Program-made: the position numbers and the translations under genes | From: Pseudomonas sp. | GTDB taxonomy: Bacteria > Pseudomonadota > Gammaproteobacteria > Pseudomonadales > Pseudomonadaceae | Length of the DNA: 30,417 bases | Direction: 5' to 3' | Assembly (NCBI RefSeq): GCF_030147005.1 | Contig: NZ_JASLAW010000038.1 | Span: 1-30,417, forward strand | In this document: positions 23,628 to 30,417 of the stretch, piece by piece | How positions within the stretch are numbered: position 1 is the first letter of the stretch | Layout: each line of letters starts with the position of its first letter | Notes under the pieces: generated by a model | The model's database searches: none | What the model was told of the DNA's origin: nothing | Seen by the model: only the letters and a program-made list of their open reading frames with translations

Positions 23628-24713
23628 ATGAAAATCGGTGTAATCGGTGGCGGCCAGTTGGGCCGCATGCTGGCTCTGGCGGGCACCCCGCTGGGGATGA
23701 ATTTCGCTTTCCTGGACCCGGCGCCGGACGCTTGCGCGGCCGCCTTGGGTGAACACTTGCGCGCGGACTACAGTGACCTGGACCACCTGCGTCAATTGGC
23801 CGACGAAGTTGACCTGGTGACTTTCGAATTCGAAAGCGTCCCGGCTGAAACCGTGGCTTTCCTGTCGCAGTTCGTACCGGTCTACCCGAGCGCCGAAGCC
23901 TTGCGCATCGCTCGCGACCGCTGGTTCGAGAAGAGCATGTTCAAGGACCTGGGCATTCCGACCCCGGCCTTCGCCGATATCCAGTCCCAGGCAGACCTGG
24001 ACGCCGCAGTCGCCAGTATCGGCCTGCCGGCGGTGCTGAAAACCCGCACCCTGGGGTATGACGGCAAGGGCCAGAAAGTGTTGCGCACCGCTGCCGATGT
24101 GGTGGGCACTTTTGCCGAGCTGGGTAGCGTTGCCTGCCTGCTCGAAGGCTTTGTACCGTTCACCGGCGAAGTCTCGTTGATCGCGGTGCGTGCCCGTGAT
24201 GGCGAAACCCGTTTCTACCCGTTGGTGCACAACACTCACGTCAACGGCATCCTCAAGCTCTCCGTGGCCAGTACTGACCACCCGCTGCAGGTGCTGGCCG
24301 AAGACTATTCCAGCCGCGTGCTCAAACAGCTGGATTACGTCGGCGTGATGGCGTTCGAGTTCTTTGAAGTCGATGGCGGCCTCAAGGCCAACGAAATCGC
24401 CCCGCGCGTGCATAACTCCGGACACTGGACCACCGAAGGCGCCGAATGCAGCCAGTTCGAAAACCACCTGCGGGCGGTAGCGGGCTTGCCGTTGGGCTCC
24501 ACGGCCAAGGTTGGCGAGAGCGCCATGCTCAACTTCATCGGCGCAGTGCCGCCGGTTGAGCGGGTAATGGCGATCGACGATTGCCATGTGCATCACTACG
24601 GCAAGGCCTTCAAGGCGGGGCGCAAGGTGGGTCACGCCAACCTGCGCTGCAAGGACCGTGCGACCCTGCAGGCACAGATCCTCAAGGTCGAGGCGTTACT
24701 CGCCGAGCAATAA
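23628..24713 (+). CDS. purK: 5-(carboxyamino)imidazole ribonucleotide synthase
   Basis: A 361-residue ATP-grasp enzyme that makes N5-CAIR from AIR, ATP and bicarbonate for PurE. The N-terminal IGVIGGGQLGRMLALAG segment, the ATP-grasp centre (PAVLKTRTLGYDGKGQ) and the magnesium-binding stretch ANEIAPRVHNSGHWT are all present. ATG 23628 is chosen over TTG 23619 because GAGG lies 9 nt upstream. Length is typical. It is the last gene of the purEK operon; no T-tract terminator follows, only the hairpin at 24764. Confidence 0.96.
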   Translation: MKIGVIGGGQLGRMLALAGTPLGMNFAFLDPAPDACAAALGEHLRADYSDLDHLRQLADEVDLVTFEFESVPAETVAFLSQFVPVYPSAEALRIARDRWFEKSMFKDLGIPTPAFADIQSQADLDAAVASIGLPAVLKTRTLGYDGKGQKVLRTAADVVGTFAELGSVACLLEGFVPFTGEVSLIAVRARDGETRFYPLVHNTHVNGILKLSVASTDHPLQVLAEDYSSRVLKQLDYVGVMAFEFFEVDGGLKANEIAPRVHNSGHWTTEGAECSQFENHLRAVAGLPLGSTAKVGESAMLNFIGAVPPVERVMAIDDCHVHHYGKAFKAGRKVGHANLRCKDRATLQAQILKVEALLAEQ

Positions 24714-24728
24714 GCCTCGGATCGACGG

Positions 24729-24756
24729 GAACCATTGGTCGCCGACATCTCTCTGA
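24729..24756 (+). promoter_or_regulatory. AlgU/sigma-22-like promoter
   Basis: GAACCA and TCTGA, spaced 17 bp, match the envelope-stress sigma factor consensus (GAACTT-N16/17-TCTGA) well. It lies 64 bp before a gene of an osmotic-stress membrane protein family, a sensible target. Transcription would start at about 24762. Confidence 0.5.
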
Positions 24757-24763
24757 TTGCAGG

Positions 24764-24791
24764 ATGGCAAAGCCTGACTAGGCTTTGCCAT
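24764..24791 (+). other. Perfect 12-bp hairpin at the likely 5' end of the stress-protein mRNA
   Basis: ATGGCAAAGCCT and AGGCTTTGCCAT flank a GACT loop. No T-tract follows, so intrinsic termination is unlikely. If the promoter at 24729 is used, the hairpin begins at the second or third base of the mRNA, a position that protects transcripts from decay. It might also process the 3' end of the purEK message. Confidence 0.6.
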
Positions 24792-24819
24792 GACTCACAT
24801 TCAATTAGAGGGAAATGCC

Positions 24820-25065
24820 ATGGGTATCATCGGAACCATCTTCATCGGCTTGATCGTCGGTCTGCTCGCGCGTTTCCTCAAGCCTGGCGACGACAGCATG
24901 GGCTGGATCATGACCATCCTGCTGGGTATCGCCGGCTCCCTGGCCGCAACCTACGGTGGCCAGGCCCTGGGGATCTACCAGGCCGGTCAAGGCGCAGGCT
25001 TCATCGGTGCGCTGGTCGGCGCGATCGTGCTGCTGGTGATCTACGGCTTGATCAAAAGAAAGTAA
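24820..25065 (+). CDS. GlsB/YeaQ/YmgE-family stress response membrane protein
   Basis: An 81-residue inner-membrane protein with three hydrophobic helices (about 1-16, 27-46 and 55-77) and short glycine-rich turns. This is the layout of the YeaQ/YmgE (transglycosylase-associated) family induced by osmotic and envelope stress. It has the family GIIG start and ends in a basic LIKRK tail. ATG 24820 follows AGAGGGA about 7 nt upstream; the in-frame ATG at 24790 lies in the hairpin and is rejected. The AlgU-type promoter upstream supports stress control. The molecular role of the family is not established. Confidence 0.88.
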   Translation: MGIIGTIFIGLIVGLLARFLKPGDDSMGWIMTILLGIAGSLAATYGGQALGIYQAGQGAGFIGALVGAIVLLVIYGLIKRK

Positions 25066-25079
25066 TCAGCCGACAAAGT

Positions 25080-25104
25080 CCTCTGCGCTGCGCAGGCGCA
25101 GAGG
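25080..25104 (+). other. Hairpin after the stress-protein gene
   Basis: CCTCTGCGC and GCGCAGAGG form a perfect 9-bp stem around a 7-nt loop, 15 bp past the stop codon. The T-tract expected of a classic terminator is missing, but position and strength suggest a transcript end. Confidence 0.5.
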
Positions 25105-25142
25105 GCTAGAATGCTCGCCACCTGAACTTGCCGAGCCTCTGC

Positions 25143-25679
25143 ATGCGCCGTCTTTTATTGACTCTCCTTTTGCTGGGCTCAGGCCTGGCCCACGCTGGCG
25201 AACTGCCGGAAACCGACTGGCTTGACCTGATGCCGCTGTCGGATCAGAAAGCCCTCGAAGCGATGCCCGAAATCGATCACAACTCGCCCGAAGCCCAAGG
25301 CACCTTTACCGACAAGGGTGGCCTGAAGCAGAGCAAAGGCTTGCCGGCGGTGATGTATTCGACCAAGACCGTGCCTGCCATGAACGGCAGGAACATCCGT
25401 ATCGGCGGCTACCCGGTGCCGTTGGAAACCGACGCCAAAGGTCGCAGCACGCTGTTTTTCCTGGTGCCATACCCCGGCGCCTGCATCCATGTGCCGCCAC
25501 CGCCACCTAACCAACTGGTGCTGGTGCGCTATCCCAAGGGACTGAAGCTGGATGATATCTACACGCCGCTGTGGGTCACCGGCACGCTCAAGGTCGAGAA
25601 GGTGAACAACGACTTGGCCGATGCGGCGTATGCATTGGATGCGGGGAAGGTGAGGGTCGTAAAGGAATCCGACCTCTAA
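25143..25679 (+). CDS. DUF3299-family exported protein
   Basis: A 178-residue protein with an N-terminal signal peptide (MRRLLLTLLLLGSGLAHA, cleavage after residue 18). The mature part matches my memory of DUF3299 proteins: the segment IRIGGYPVPLETDAKG, then FLVPYPGACIHVPPPPPNQ with a conserved cysteine and proline run, and TPLWVTGTL near the end. The ATG at 25143 has only a weak ribosome-binding site; TTG 25128 in frame is an alternative, but the signal peptide begins at 25143. Likely periplasmic. Some relatives lie beside ABC-type export genes, but here it stands alone. Function unknown. Confidence 0.82.
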   Translation: MRRLLLTLLLLGSGLAHAGELPETDWLDLMPLSDQKALEAMPEIDHNSPEAQGTFTDKGGLKQSKGLPAVMYSTKTVPAMNGRNIRIGGYPVPLETDAKGRSTLFFLVPYPGACIHVPPPPPNQLVLVRYPKGLKLDDIYTPLWVTGTLKVEKVNNDLADAAYALDAGKVRVVKESDL

Positions 25680-25695
25680 GCTACGCAGAACCCAA

Positions 25696-25784
25696 TGTGG
25701 GAGCGGGCTTGCTCGCGAAGGCGGTGGTTCAGTTACCTGATCGGTTACTGACCGAGGGCATTCGCGAGCAGGCCCGTTCGTACA
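25696..25784. repeat. REPIN, GGGAGCGGGCTTGCTCGCG type
   Basis: Left arm TGTGGGAGCGGGCTTGCTCG and right arm ending TTCGCGAGCAGGCCCGTTCG form an imperfect long palindrome. It lies between the convergent DUF3299 and mutarotase genes. The same type is at 30198-30287 and, cut, at 1-63. Confidence 0.83.
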
Positions 25785-25795
25785 TTTTGATCGGG

Positions 25796-26695
25796 TTACA
25801 AGGGGATAGCGGTGATGCTCACACCCAAGGTATGGCTTTCACCGGGTGCCAGGCTTACCACGTCATCCAGCACATTCGCCGTCTCGATGCACAACATCCC
25901 CTGCCAGCCATCGTCGGCCATGTCATCGAAGGCCTTGGCGCGTTCGGTCCAGGGGTTCCAGACCACCGTCGAGTTCGAACCCTGGCTGGTGAGTTGGACG
26001 CGGCGCTGCCAGTCTTTATCGACAATGCTCAGTTGAGCAGGGGTGTCCAGGTAGATGCGGTCCGTCTCGGCACTGAAGTGCACAAGGCCCGATTGCGTCT
26101 TCTCGGCCCAGCCGTCGGCGGTATCGATATACGCCGAGCCGTCCAGGCCTTCAACCTGCACGTTGCGTACATCGCTGACGGCGAAGTAGGTGTGCAGTGC
26201 CTGGCTGAGCGTCACGGTGTCGGTGCCACGGTTATGGCTGGTCAGGCGGATATGCAGCTGGTCGTCCAGCAGCAGGCTCAGCTTCAAATCGACCTGATGG
26301 GGCCAGCCAGGGAAGCCGCCTACGGGCACCGGCAATACCAGATCGACACGCAAGGCCTCGCCTTCAAATTCAGTCCCAGCCAATTCCCAGATGGCCGTAC
26401 GCACAAAACCGTGGGCGCCGGCCGGCTGATCGCTCTGGCGCATCGCCTTCACGCTTTGCGGGTTGCGGTCGAATACGCCAAACCACGGCCAGCACACCGG
26501 TACGCCGGTACGGATGCCTTTGCCTTTTTTGAACACCGCTTCAGGGTTCGGCCAGATCAGCGGCTGCTCGCCGTCGCGCTGGTAACTGAAGATATGCGCG
26601 CCCTGTTGGGCCACCCTCAATTCGGCGCCGTTGTGGCGGATGCGCCAACAATCCAGCTCGTCGATTTTCACGGTTTCAAGGTGGGGCGTCGGCAT
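25796..26695 (-). CDS. yeaD: D-hexose-6-phosphate mutarotase (YeaD-like aldose epimerase)
   Basis: A 299-residue galactose-mutarotase-fold enzyme that interconverts the alpha and beta anomers of hexose 6-phosphates such as glucose 6-phosphate; cytosolic. Family landmarks: QGAHIFSYQ and GKGIRTGVPVCWPWFG (substrate phosphate and base region), GAHGFVRTAIWEL with the catalytic histidine, then LHTYFAVSD and NPWTERAKAFDDM late in the protein. ATG 26695 follows GAGAG about 10 nt upstream; the longer open frame is antisense to the thioesterase gene. It lies 58 bp downstream of the thioesterase gene on the same strand, probably cotranscribed. Confidence 0.9.
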   Translation of the reverse strand: MPTPHLETVKIDELDCWRIRHNGAELRVAQQGAHIFSYQRDGEQPLIWPNPEAVFKKGKGIRTGVPVCWPWFGVFDRNPQSVKAMRQSDQPAGAHGFVRTAIWELAGTEFEGEALRVDLVLPVPVGGFPGWPHQVDLKLSLLLDDQLHIRLTSHNRGTDTVTLSQALHTYFAVSDVRNVQVEGLDGSAYIDTADGWAEKTQSGLVHFSAETDRIYLDTPAQLSIVDKDWQRRVQLTSQGSNSTVVWNPWTERAKAFDDMADDGWQGMLCIETANVLDDVVSLAPGESHTLGVSITAIPL

Positions 26696-26753
26696 AAAAA
26701 AGCACTCTCGATGGCAGGCAATGGGGCAATTGACCGTCAAAACCCGGTGAGGT

Positions 26754-27158
26754 TTAACGCGCGCGCGATGGAACCGAGCGCGTGCGGCCGCTGCCATCAA
26801 TGGCGACGAACACAAATACCGCCTCGGTGACCTTGCGCCATTCACTGGACAGCGGGTCGTCGCTCCACACTTCGACCATCATCTGGATCGAACTGCGGCC
26901 GATTTCCAGGGCCTGGGTATAAAAGGACAACTGTGCGCCCACCGCGACCGGTACCAGAAATGCCATGCGATCAATGGCGACGGTTGCGACGCGCCCGCCG
27001 GCGACCTTGCTGGCCATTGCCGTGCCGGCCAAGTCCATCTGCGCGACCAGCCAGCCACCGAAGATATCGCCAAAACCGTTGGTTTCACGCGGAAGCGCAG
27101 TGATTTGCAGGGCGAGATCGCCTTGCGGGATAGGATCTTCTTGTTCGAGTTCGATCAT
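26754..27158 (-). CDS. Hotdog-fold acyl-CoA thioesterase (YciA-like)
   Basis: A 134-residue single hotdog domain hydrolysing acyl-CoA thioesters in the cytosol. It carries the N-terminal FGDIFGGWLVAQMDLAG helix with the catalytic aspartate region, and VATVAIDRMAFLVPVAVGA (split as VATVAIDRMAF and LVPVAVGA), followed by the typical beta strands SIQMMVEVW and AVFVFVAID. The ATG at 27158 has GAGG about 11 nt upstream, a little far. Length fits YciA (about 130 aa). It is the first gene of the pair with the mutarotase. Acyl chain preference cannot be read. Confidence 0.88.
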   Translation of the reverse strand: MIELEQEDPIPQGDLALQITALPRETNGFGDIFGGWLVAQMDLAGTAMASKVAGGRVATVAIDRMAFLVPVAVGAQLSFYTQALEIGRSSIQMMVEVWSDDPLSSEWRKVTEAVFVFVAIDGSGRTRSVPSRAR

Positions 27159-27563
27159 GCCGAGGGTGCCTCTGACCCGTGACGCTTCATGGGTATTTCA
27201 AATGGATAGCCGTCTTCTGGAAAAACGTTTCAGCACCAACATACACCGCTCGAAGCGTTTCTCGTAAGCCGAACTAAAGGGAAACTCTGCCAAATCGGCT
27301 GGATGGCGCCCAACAACGTTTTGGCACAGCAGCCCGTCAAGACTGGGGTTCCTGCGCTTGCACGGGCGAGTATATCGAGACGCTGGCGCGACGACGACCA
27401 CCTGAGGTTCATTTGGTCGGTAAATAGCGGCTGTATCGGGGCTTTTGCGCGCAACTGTTTTCATAGCGCTGTGCTTTTTCAGGCGATTTGCTATCTTGCC
27501 AAACCCGCCGCAAGTCACGGGCGTGCAGTCCTTTACGTTGATTACTATAAGAGAAGCCTTGCC
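27159..27563. other. Gene-free divergent region between thioesterase and MFS genes
   Basis: This 405-bp stretch has no convincing gene, REP or terminator. It should hold the promoters of both flanking genes. A TATCTT hexamer at 27492-27497 is a possible -10 for the MFS gene, without a clear -35. Two Cra-like sites lie at 27221-27262. The open frame through it to the MFS gene lacks family similarity and a ribosome-binding site. Confidence 0.5.
27221..27262. promoter_or_regulatory. Two Cra/FruR-like half-palindromic sites
   Basis: AAAAACGTTTCA (27221-27232) and CGAAGCGTTTCT (27251-27262) match the Cra palindrome TGAAACGTTTCA at 10 and 9 of 12 bases, with starts 30 bp apart. They lie upstream of the operon containing the sugar-phosphate mutarotase. 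Speculative. Confidence 0.25.
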
Positions 27564-28853
27564 ATGTCCTCCGTGCCCGCAAGCAGCGCGCAACCGTCGC
27601 GCCCGCTGACCCGCAACGACTACAAAACCCTGTCGCTGTCTGCCTTGGGCGGGGCGCTGGAGTTCTACGACTTCATCATTTTTGTATTTTTCGCCACCGT
27701 GGTCGGGAAACTGTTCTTCCCTGTCGACATGCCCGAATGGCTGCGCATGATGCAAACCTTCGGCATCTTCGCCGCGGGCTACCTCGCGCGGCCTCTGGGC
27801 GGCATCATCATGGCGCACTTCGGCGACCTGCTGGGCCGCAAGAAAATGTTCACCCTGAGCATCTTCATGATGGCCGTGCCCACCTTGATCATGGGCCTGC
27901 TGCCGACTTACGCGCAGATCGGCCTGTGGGCGCCGCTTCTGTTGCTGCTGATGCGCATCATCCAGGGCGCGGCGATTGGCGGTGAAGTGCCCGGCGCCTG
28001 GGTATTCGTCTCCGAACACGTGCCGCCACGCCATATCGGCTACGCCTGCGGCACCTTGACCAGCGGCCTCACCGCCGGCATTTTGCTGGGCTCGCTGGTG
28101 GCCACGGCGATCAACACGCTCTACAGCCCGGAGCAGGTCTCGGATTTCGCCTGGCGTATTCCGTTCCTGCTCGGCGGCGTGTTCGGTCTGCTGTCTGTGT
28201 ACTTGCGCCGCTGGCTGCATGAAACGCCGATCTTTGCCGAAATGCAGCAACGCAAGACCCTCGCCGCCGAGCTGCCGTTGCGCGCGGTGCTGCGCGATCA
28301 CCGTGGCGCCATCGTGTTGTCGATGCTGCTGACCTGGCTGCTGTCGGCCGGTGTCGTGGTGGTCATCCTGATGACCCCGACCGTGCTGCAGACCGTCTAC
28401 CACTTCAGCCCCACGGTTGCGTTGCAGGCCAACAGCCTGGCCATCGTCACCCTGAGCCTGGGCTGCATCGCGTCCGGCGCACTGGCTGACCGCTTCGGTG
28501 CCGGCCGGGTCCTGATGATCGGTTGCGCATTACTGCTGGCCACGTCCTGGACGCTGTATCACAGCCTGATGGCCCATCCGGACTGGCTGTTCCCGCTGTA
28601 CGCCTTGACCGGCCTGTTTGTAGGCACCATCGGTGTAGTGCCTTACGTGATGGTCAAGGCATTCCCGCCGGTAGTGCGCTTCAGTGGCTTGTCGTTTTCC
28701 TACAACGTGGCCTACGCCGTGTTCGGCGGGCTGACGCCGCTGGCGGTATCGCTGCTGATGAAGGAAAGCCCGATGGGGCCGGCGTACTACGTTGCTGCCC
28801 TGTGCGTGATGGGGATTCTGGTCGGCGGTTACCTGTGCAAACGCGGTCGTTAA
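27564..28853 (+). CDS. MFS transporter, metabolite:H+ symporter type
   Basis: A 429-residue inner-membrane transporter with about twelve hydrophobic helices. The first segment (LSALGGALEFYDFIIFVFFA, with charged E and D in helix 1) and the loop-2/3 motif GDLLGRKK mark the metabolite:H+ symporter group of the major facilitator superfamily, which includes carriers for osmolytes, citrate, alpha-ketoglutarate and shikimate. A second motif copy (GALADRFGAGRVL) is in the C-terminal half. ATG 27564 has AGAGAAG about 8 nt upstream. It stands alone, so the substrate cannot be predicted; an organic acid or betaine-like compound would be typical. Confidence 0.88.
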   Translation: MSSVPASSAQPSRPLTRNDYKTLSLSALGGALEFYDFIIFVFFATVVGKLFFPVDMPEWLRMMQTFGIFAAGYLARPLGGIIMAHFGDLLGRKKMFTLSIFMMAVPTLIMGLLPTYAQIGLWAPLLLLLMRIIQGAAIGGEVPGAWVFVSEHVPPRHIGYACGTLTSGLTAGILLGSLVATAINTLYSPEQVSDFAWRIPFLLGGVFGLLSVYLRRWLHETPIFAEMQQRKTLAAELPLRAVLRDHRGAIVLSMLLTWLLSAGVVVVILMTPTVLQTVYHFSPTVALQANSLAIVTLSLGCIASGALADRFGAGRVLMIGCALLLATSWTLYHSLMAHPDWLFPLYALTGLFVGTIGVVPYVMVKAFPPVVRFSGLSFSYNVAYAVFGGLTPLAVSLLMKESPMGPAYYVAALCVMGILVGGYLCKRGR

Positions 28854-28870
28854 ACCAACCCCGATCGCCT

Positions 28871-28977
28871 GTGGCGAGGGAGCTCGCTCCCGCCGGGCCG
28901 GGCTGGCTCTCCCGCGCGAAGCGGCCCTGAAGATGGGAACTGCTGCGCAGCCCAGCGGGAGCAAGCTCCCTCGCCAC
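28871..28977. repeat. REPIN, GTGGCGAGGGAGC type (longer spacer)
   Basis: Inverted REP pair GTGGCGAGGGAGCTCGCTCC ... GCTCCCTCGCCAC. The spacer is about 16 bp longer than in the other two copies (107 bp overall against about 91). It sits 17 bp after the MFS stop. The rest of the gap up to pstS holds only the Pho box region. Confidence 0.87.
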
Positions 28978-29082
28978 AATGAAGGCGCTCATTGAGCGTT
29001 TTTCTAAGTGACCGTATTCCAGCGCATTACCCCATGTTTCCAAGCCTTTCTGCGCGCATACGTCCTCGCCGCCAATGCTGGC

Positions 29083-29116
29083 CTTTCATCTAATTGTCAC
29101 ATTCCAGACATAGAGT
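29083..29116 (+). promoter_or_regulatory. Pho box and promoter of pstS
   Basis: CTTTCAT-CTAA-TTGTCAC (29083-29100) matches the PhoB box CTGTCAT-N4-CTGTCAT at 6 and 5 of 7 bases. A -10 TAGAGT follows exactly 10 bp later (29111-29116). The pstC promoter has the same geometry, which supports both. Confidence 0.75.
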
Positions 29117-29178
29117 GTTCACACGGCCTCCCGATACTTGGCCCCGATCCAATTATCCCTATCTGCTAGGAGCAAGGC

Positions 29179-30165
29179 ATGAAACTGAAACGTTTGATGG
29201 CGGCAATGACTTTTGTCGCTGCTGGCGTTGCGACCGCCAACGCGGTGGCCGCTGGTGTTGACCCGGCAATCCCGGCTTACGTGAAGACCACTGGTGTGTC
29301 GGGCAACTTGTCCAGCGTCGGTTCCGATACCCTGGCCAACCTGATGACCCTGTGGGCCGAGGGTTACAAAAAGGAATACCCGAACGTCAACATCCAGATT
29401 CAAGCCGCCGGCTCCGCCACTGCGCCACCTGCGCTGACTGAAGGCACCTCCAACCTGGGCCCGATGAGCCGCAAGATGAAGGACACCGAACTGGCGGCCT
29501 TCGAGCAGAAGTACGGCTACAAGCCAACGGCTATCCCGGTTGCCGTGGATGCCCTGGCCGTATTCGTGCACAAGGACAACCCGATCCAGCACCTGACCAT
29601 GGAACAGGTCGACGCGATCTTCTCCTCGACGCGTCTGTGCGGTGCCAAAGCTGACGTGAAAACCTGGGGCGACCTGGGCGTGACCGGCGACCTTGCCAAC
29701 AAGCCGGTTCAATTGTTCGGCCGTAACTCGGTATCCGGCACCTACGGCTACTTCAAGGAAGAAGCCCTGTGCAAAGGCGACTACAAGCCTAACGTGAACG
29801 AACAGCCTGGCTCGGCTTCGGTCGTGCAGTCGATCAGCTCTTCGCTGAACGGCATCGGTTACTCGGGCATCGGCTACAAGACCGCCAGCGTGAAGACCGT
29901 GCCATTGGCCAAGAAGGGCACCACTGAGTTTATCGAAGACTCTGAAGAAAACGCCCTGAACGGCAAGTATCCGCTGTCGCGTTTCCTCTACGTGTATGTC
30001 AACAAAGCGCCGAACAAGCCTTTGGCTCCGCTGGAAGCTGAGTTCGTGAAACTGGTGCTGTCCAAGCAGGGCCAGGAAGTTGTGGTCAAGGACGGCTACA
30101 TCCCCCTGCCAGCCAAAGTTGCCGCCAAGGCCCTGGCTGACCTGGGTTTGAAAGAAGGCAACTAA
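29179..30165 (+). CDS. pstS: Phosphate ABC transporter periplasmic binding protein
   Basis: A 328-residue periplasmic phosphate-binding protein of the PstSCAB high-affinity importer. Residues 1 to about 24 are a signal peptide (KLKRLMAAMTFVAAGVATA, cleavage near NAVAA). Ligand-binding segments are visible: VGSDTLANLMTLWAEGYK, the GSATAPPAL loop, LGPMSRKMKD and FGRNSVSGTYGYFKE. The ATG at 29179 is preceded by AGGAG about 8 nt upstream. A Pho box lies about 80 bp upstream, so it is expected to be induced by phosphate starvation. A REPIN and a separate Pho promoter lie before pstC, so pstS is probably made in excess as an independent unit. Confidence 0.94.
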   Translation: MKLKRLMAAMTFVAAGVATANAVAAGVDPAIPAYVKTTGVSGNLSSVGSDTLANLMTLWAEGYKKEYPNVNIQIQAAGSATAPPALTEGTSNLGPMSRKMKDTELAAFEQKYGYKPTAIPVAVDALAVFVHKDNPIQHLTMEQVDAIFSSTRLCGAKADVKTWGDLGVTGDLANKPVQLFGRNSVSGTYGYFKEEALCKGDYKPNVNEQPGSASVVQSISSSLNGIGYSGIGYKTASVKTVPLAKKGTTEFIEDSEENALNGKYPLSRFLYVYVNKAPNKPLAPLEAEFVKLVLSKQGQEVVVKDGYIPLPAKVAAKALADLGLKEGN

Positions 30166-30197
30166 GCCTGTAATACCCGATGTAAGACCTGGCCCCC

Positions 30198-30287
30198 TGT
30201 GGGAGCGGGCTTGCTCGCGAAGGCGGTGTGTCTTCAACACACCTGGCGACTGACACACCGCCTTTGCGAGCAAGCCCGCTCCCCCAT
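30198..30287. repeat. REPIN, GGGAGCGGGCTTGCTCGCG type, between pstS and pstC
   Basis: Arms TGTGGGAGCGGGCTTGCTCG and its inverted copy ending GCAAGCCCGCTCCCCCA are nearly complete complements. The middle contains a second palindrome (GGCGGTGTGTC ... GACACACCGCC). It may act as a transcript-end stabiliser or barrier after pstS. Confidence 0.87.
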
Positions 30288-30360
30288 AAAGCCAGGCTGC
30301 ACCGCTCATTTTTCGTTTGCTGCCGGCATTGCCGCGCGGCGGATTTCTTGCGTCACTGCA

Positions 30361-30394
30361 CTGTCATCTTTCTGTCATACAGGATCGCTAGGGT
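30361..30394 (+). promoter_or_regulatory. Perfect Pho box and promoter of pstC
   Basis: CTGTCAT-CTTT-CTGTCAT (30361-30378) matches the PhoB consensus at all 14 bases. A -10 TAGGGT (30389-30394) follows 10 bp later. The predicted transcript start is at or next to the ATG at 30401. Confidence 0.88.
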
Positions 30395-30400
30395 GTGCGC

Positions 30401-30417
30401 ATGAATGATCTGGCCAA
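30401..30417 (+). CDS. pstC: Phosphate ABC transporter permease PstC, N-terminal fragment
   Basis: The last 17 bases give ATG followed by codons for N D L A and the window then ends. MNDLA is the N-terminus I recall for Pseudomonas PstC, the inner-membrane permease partner of PstS, and the position after pstS and a perfect Pho box fits. AGGGT overlaps the -10 hexamer 7 nt upstream, so it could only serve as a ribosome-binding site if transcription starts further upstream. The true start could also lie beyond the window. Confidence 0.6.

Noticed and set aside
27324..27340. Sigma-54 promoter suggested by TGGCAC
   Set aside because: The required GC-containing -12 element is absent at the right spacing.
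27303..27563. 87-residue N-terminal extension of the MFS transporter
   Set aside because: It shows no family character and lies in the divergent promoter region; ATG 27564 has a ribosome-binding site directly before the first helix.

Overview
The window looks like a chromosomal segment of a fluorescent Pseudomonas (P. fluorescens group). Three things point there. The codon usage is GC-rich. The gene order (pycR-pycA-pycB, an aspA/LysR divergent pair, purE-purK) recalls the P. aeruginosa PA5425-PA5437 neighbourhood. The intergenic gaps carry REP/REPIN palindromes typical of this group (GTGGCGAGGGAGC and GGGAGCGGGCTTGC types). This placement comes from recalled family knowledge, not a database search.

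Layout. 1-4774: a small basic protein gene, the LysR regulator pycR, and the divergent two-subunit pyruvate carboxylase pycA-pycB, closed by a strong terminator. 4810-8833: a short autotransporter-type outer-membrane protein, an amino-acid ABC permease and binding protein without an ATPase, and a divergent homocysteine S-methyltransferase. 9084-12473: a three-gene PaiB/GNAT/GNAT operon divergent from a MocR-type GntR-aminotransferase regulator. 12499-17091: one very large (1530 aa) protein that I place with the Pseudomonas dermonecrotic-toxin-like (DUF6543) proteins. 17197-22870: an asparagine/aspartate/alanine block (ansA, agcS, aspA, with a divergent LysR). 22978-24713: purE-purK behind a leader containing an intrinsic terminator. 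24820-28853: a small stress membrane protein, a DUF3299 lipo/periplasmic-type protein, hexose-6-phosphate mutarotase, a hotdog thioesterase and an MFS symporter. 29083-30417: pstS and the first codons of pstC, each with its own Pho box.

How the genes work together. PycAB fills the TCA cycle from pyruvate, while AnsA and AspA feed asparagine and aspartate into it as aspartate and fumarate, with AgcS probably importing amino acids. PurE and PurK carry out the bicarbonate-dependent carboxylation in purine synthesis. PstS/PstC start the high-affinity phosphate importer.

The most unusual signals are non-coding or double-coding. A 12-bp-period array of DnaA-box sequences lies inside the linker of the MocR gene. 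A perfect 12-bp inverted repeat can hide the ribosome-binding site of the giant toxin-like gene. A terminator sits between the purEK promoter and gene. A nested triple inverted repeat is built around a REPIN. No RNA genes, insertion sequences, CRISPR arrays or phage genes were seen.
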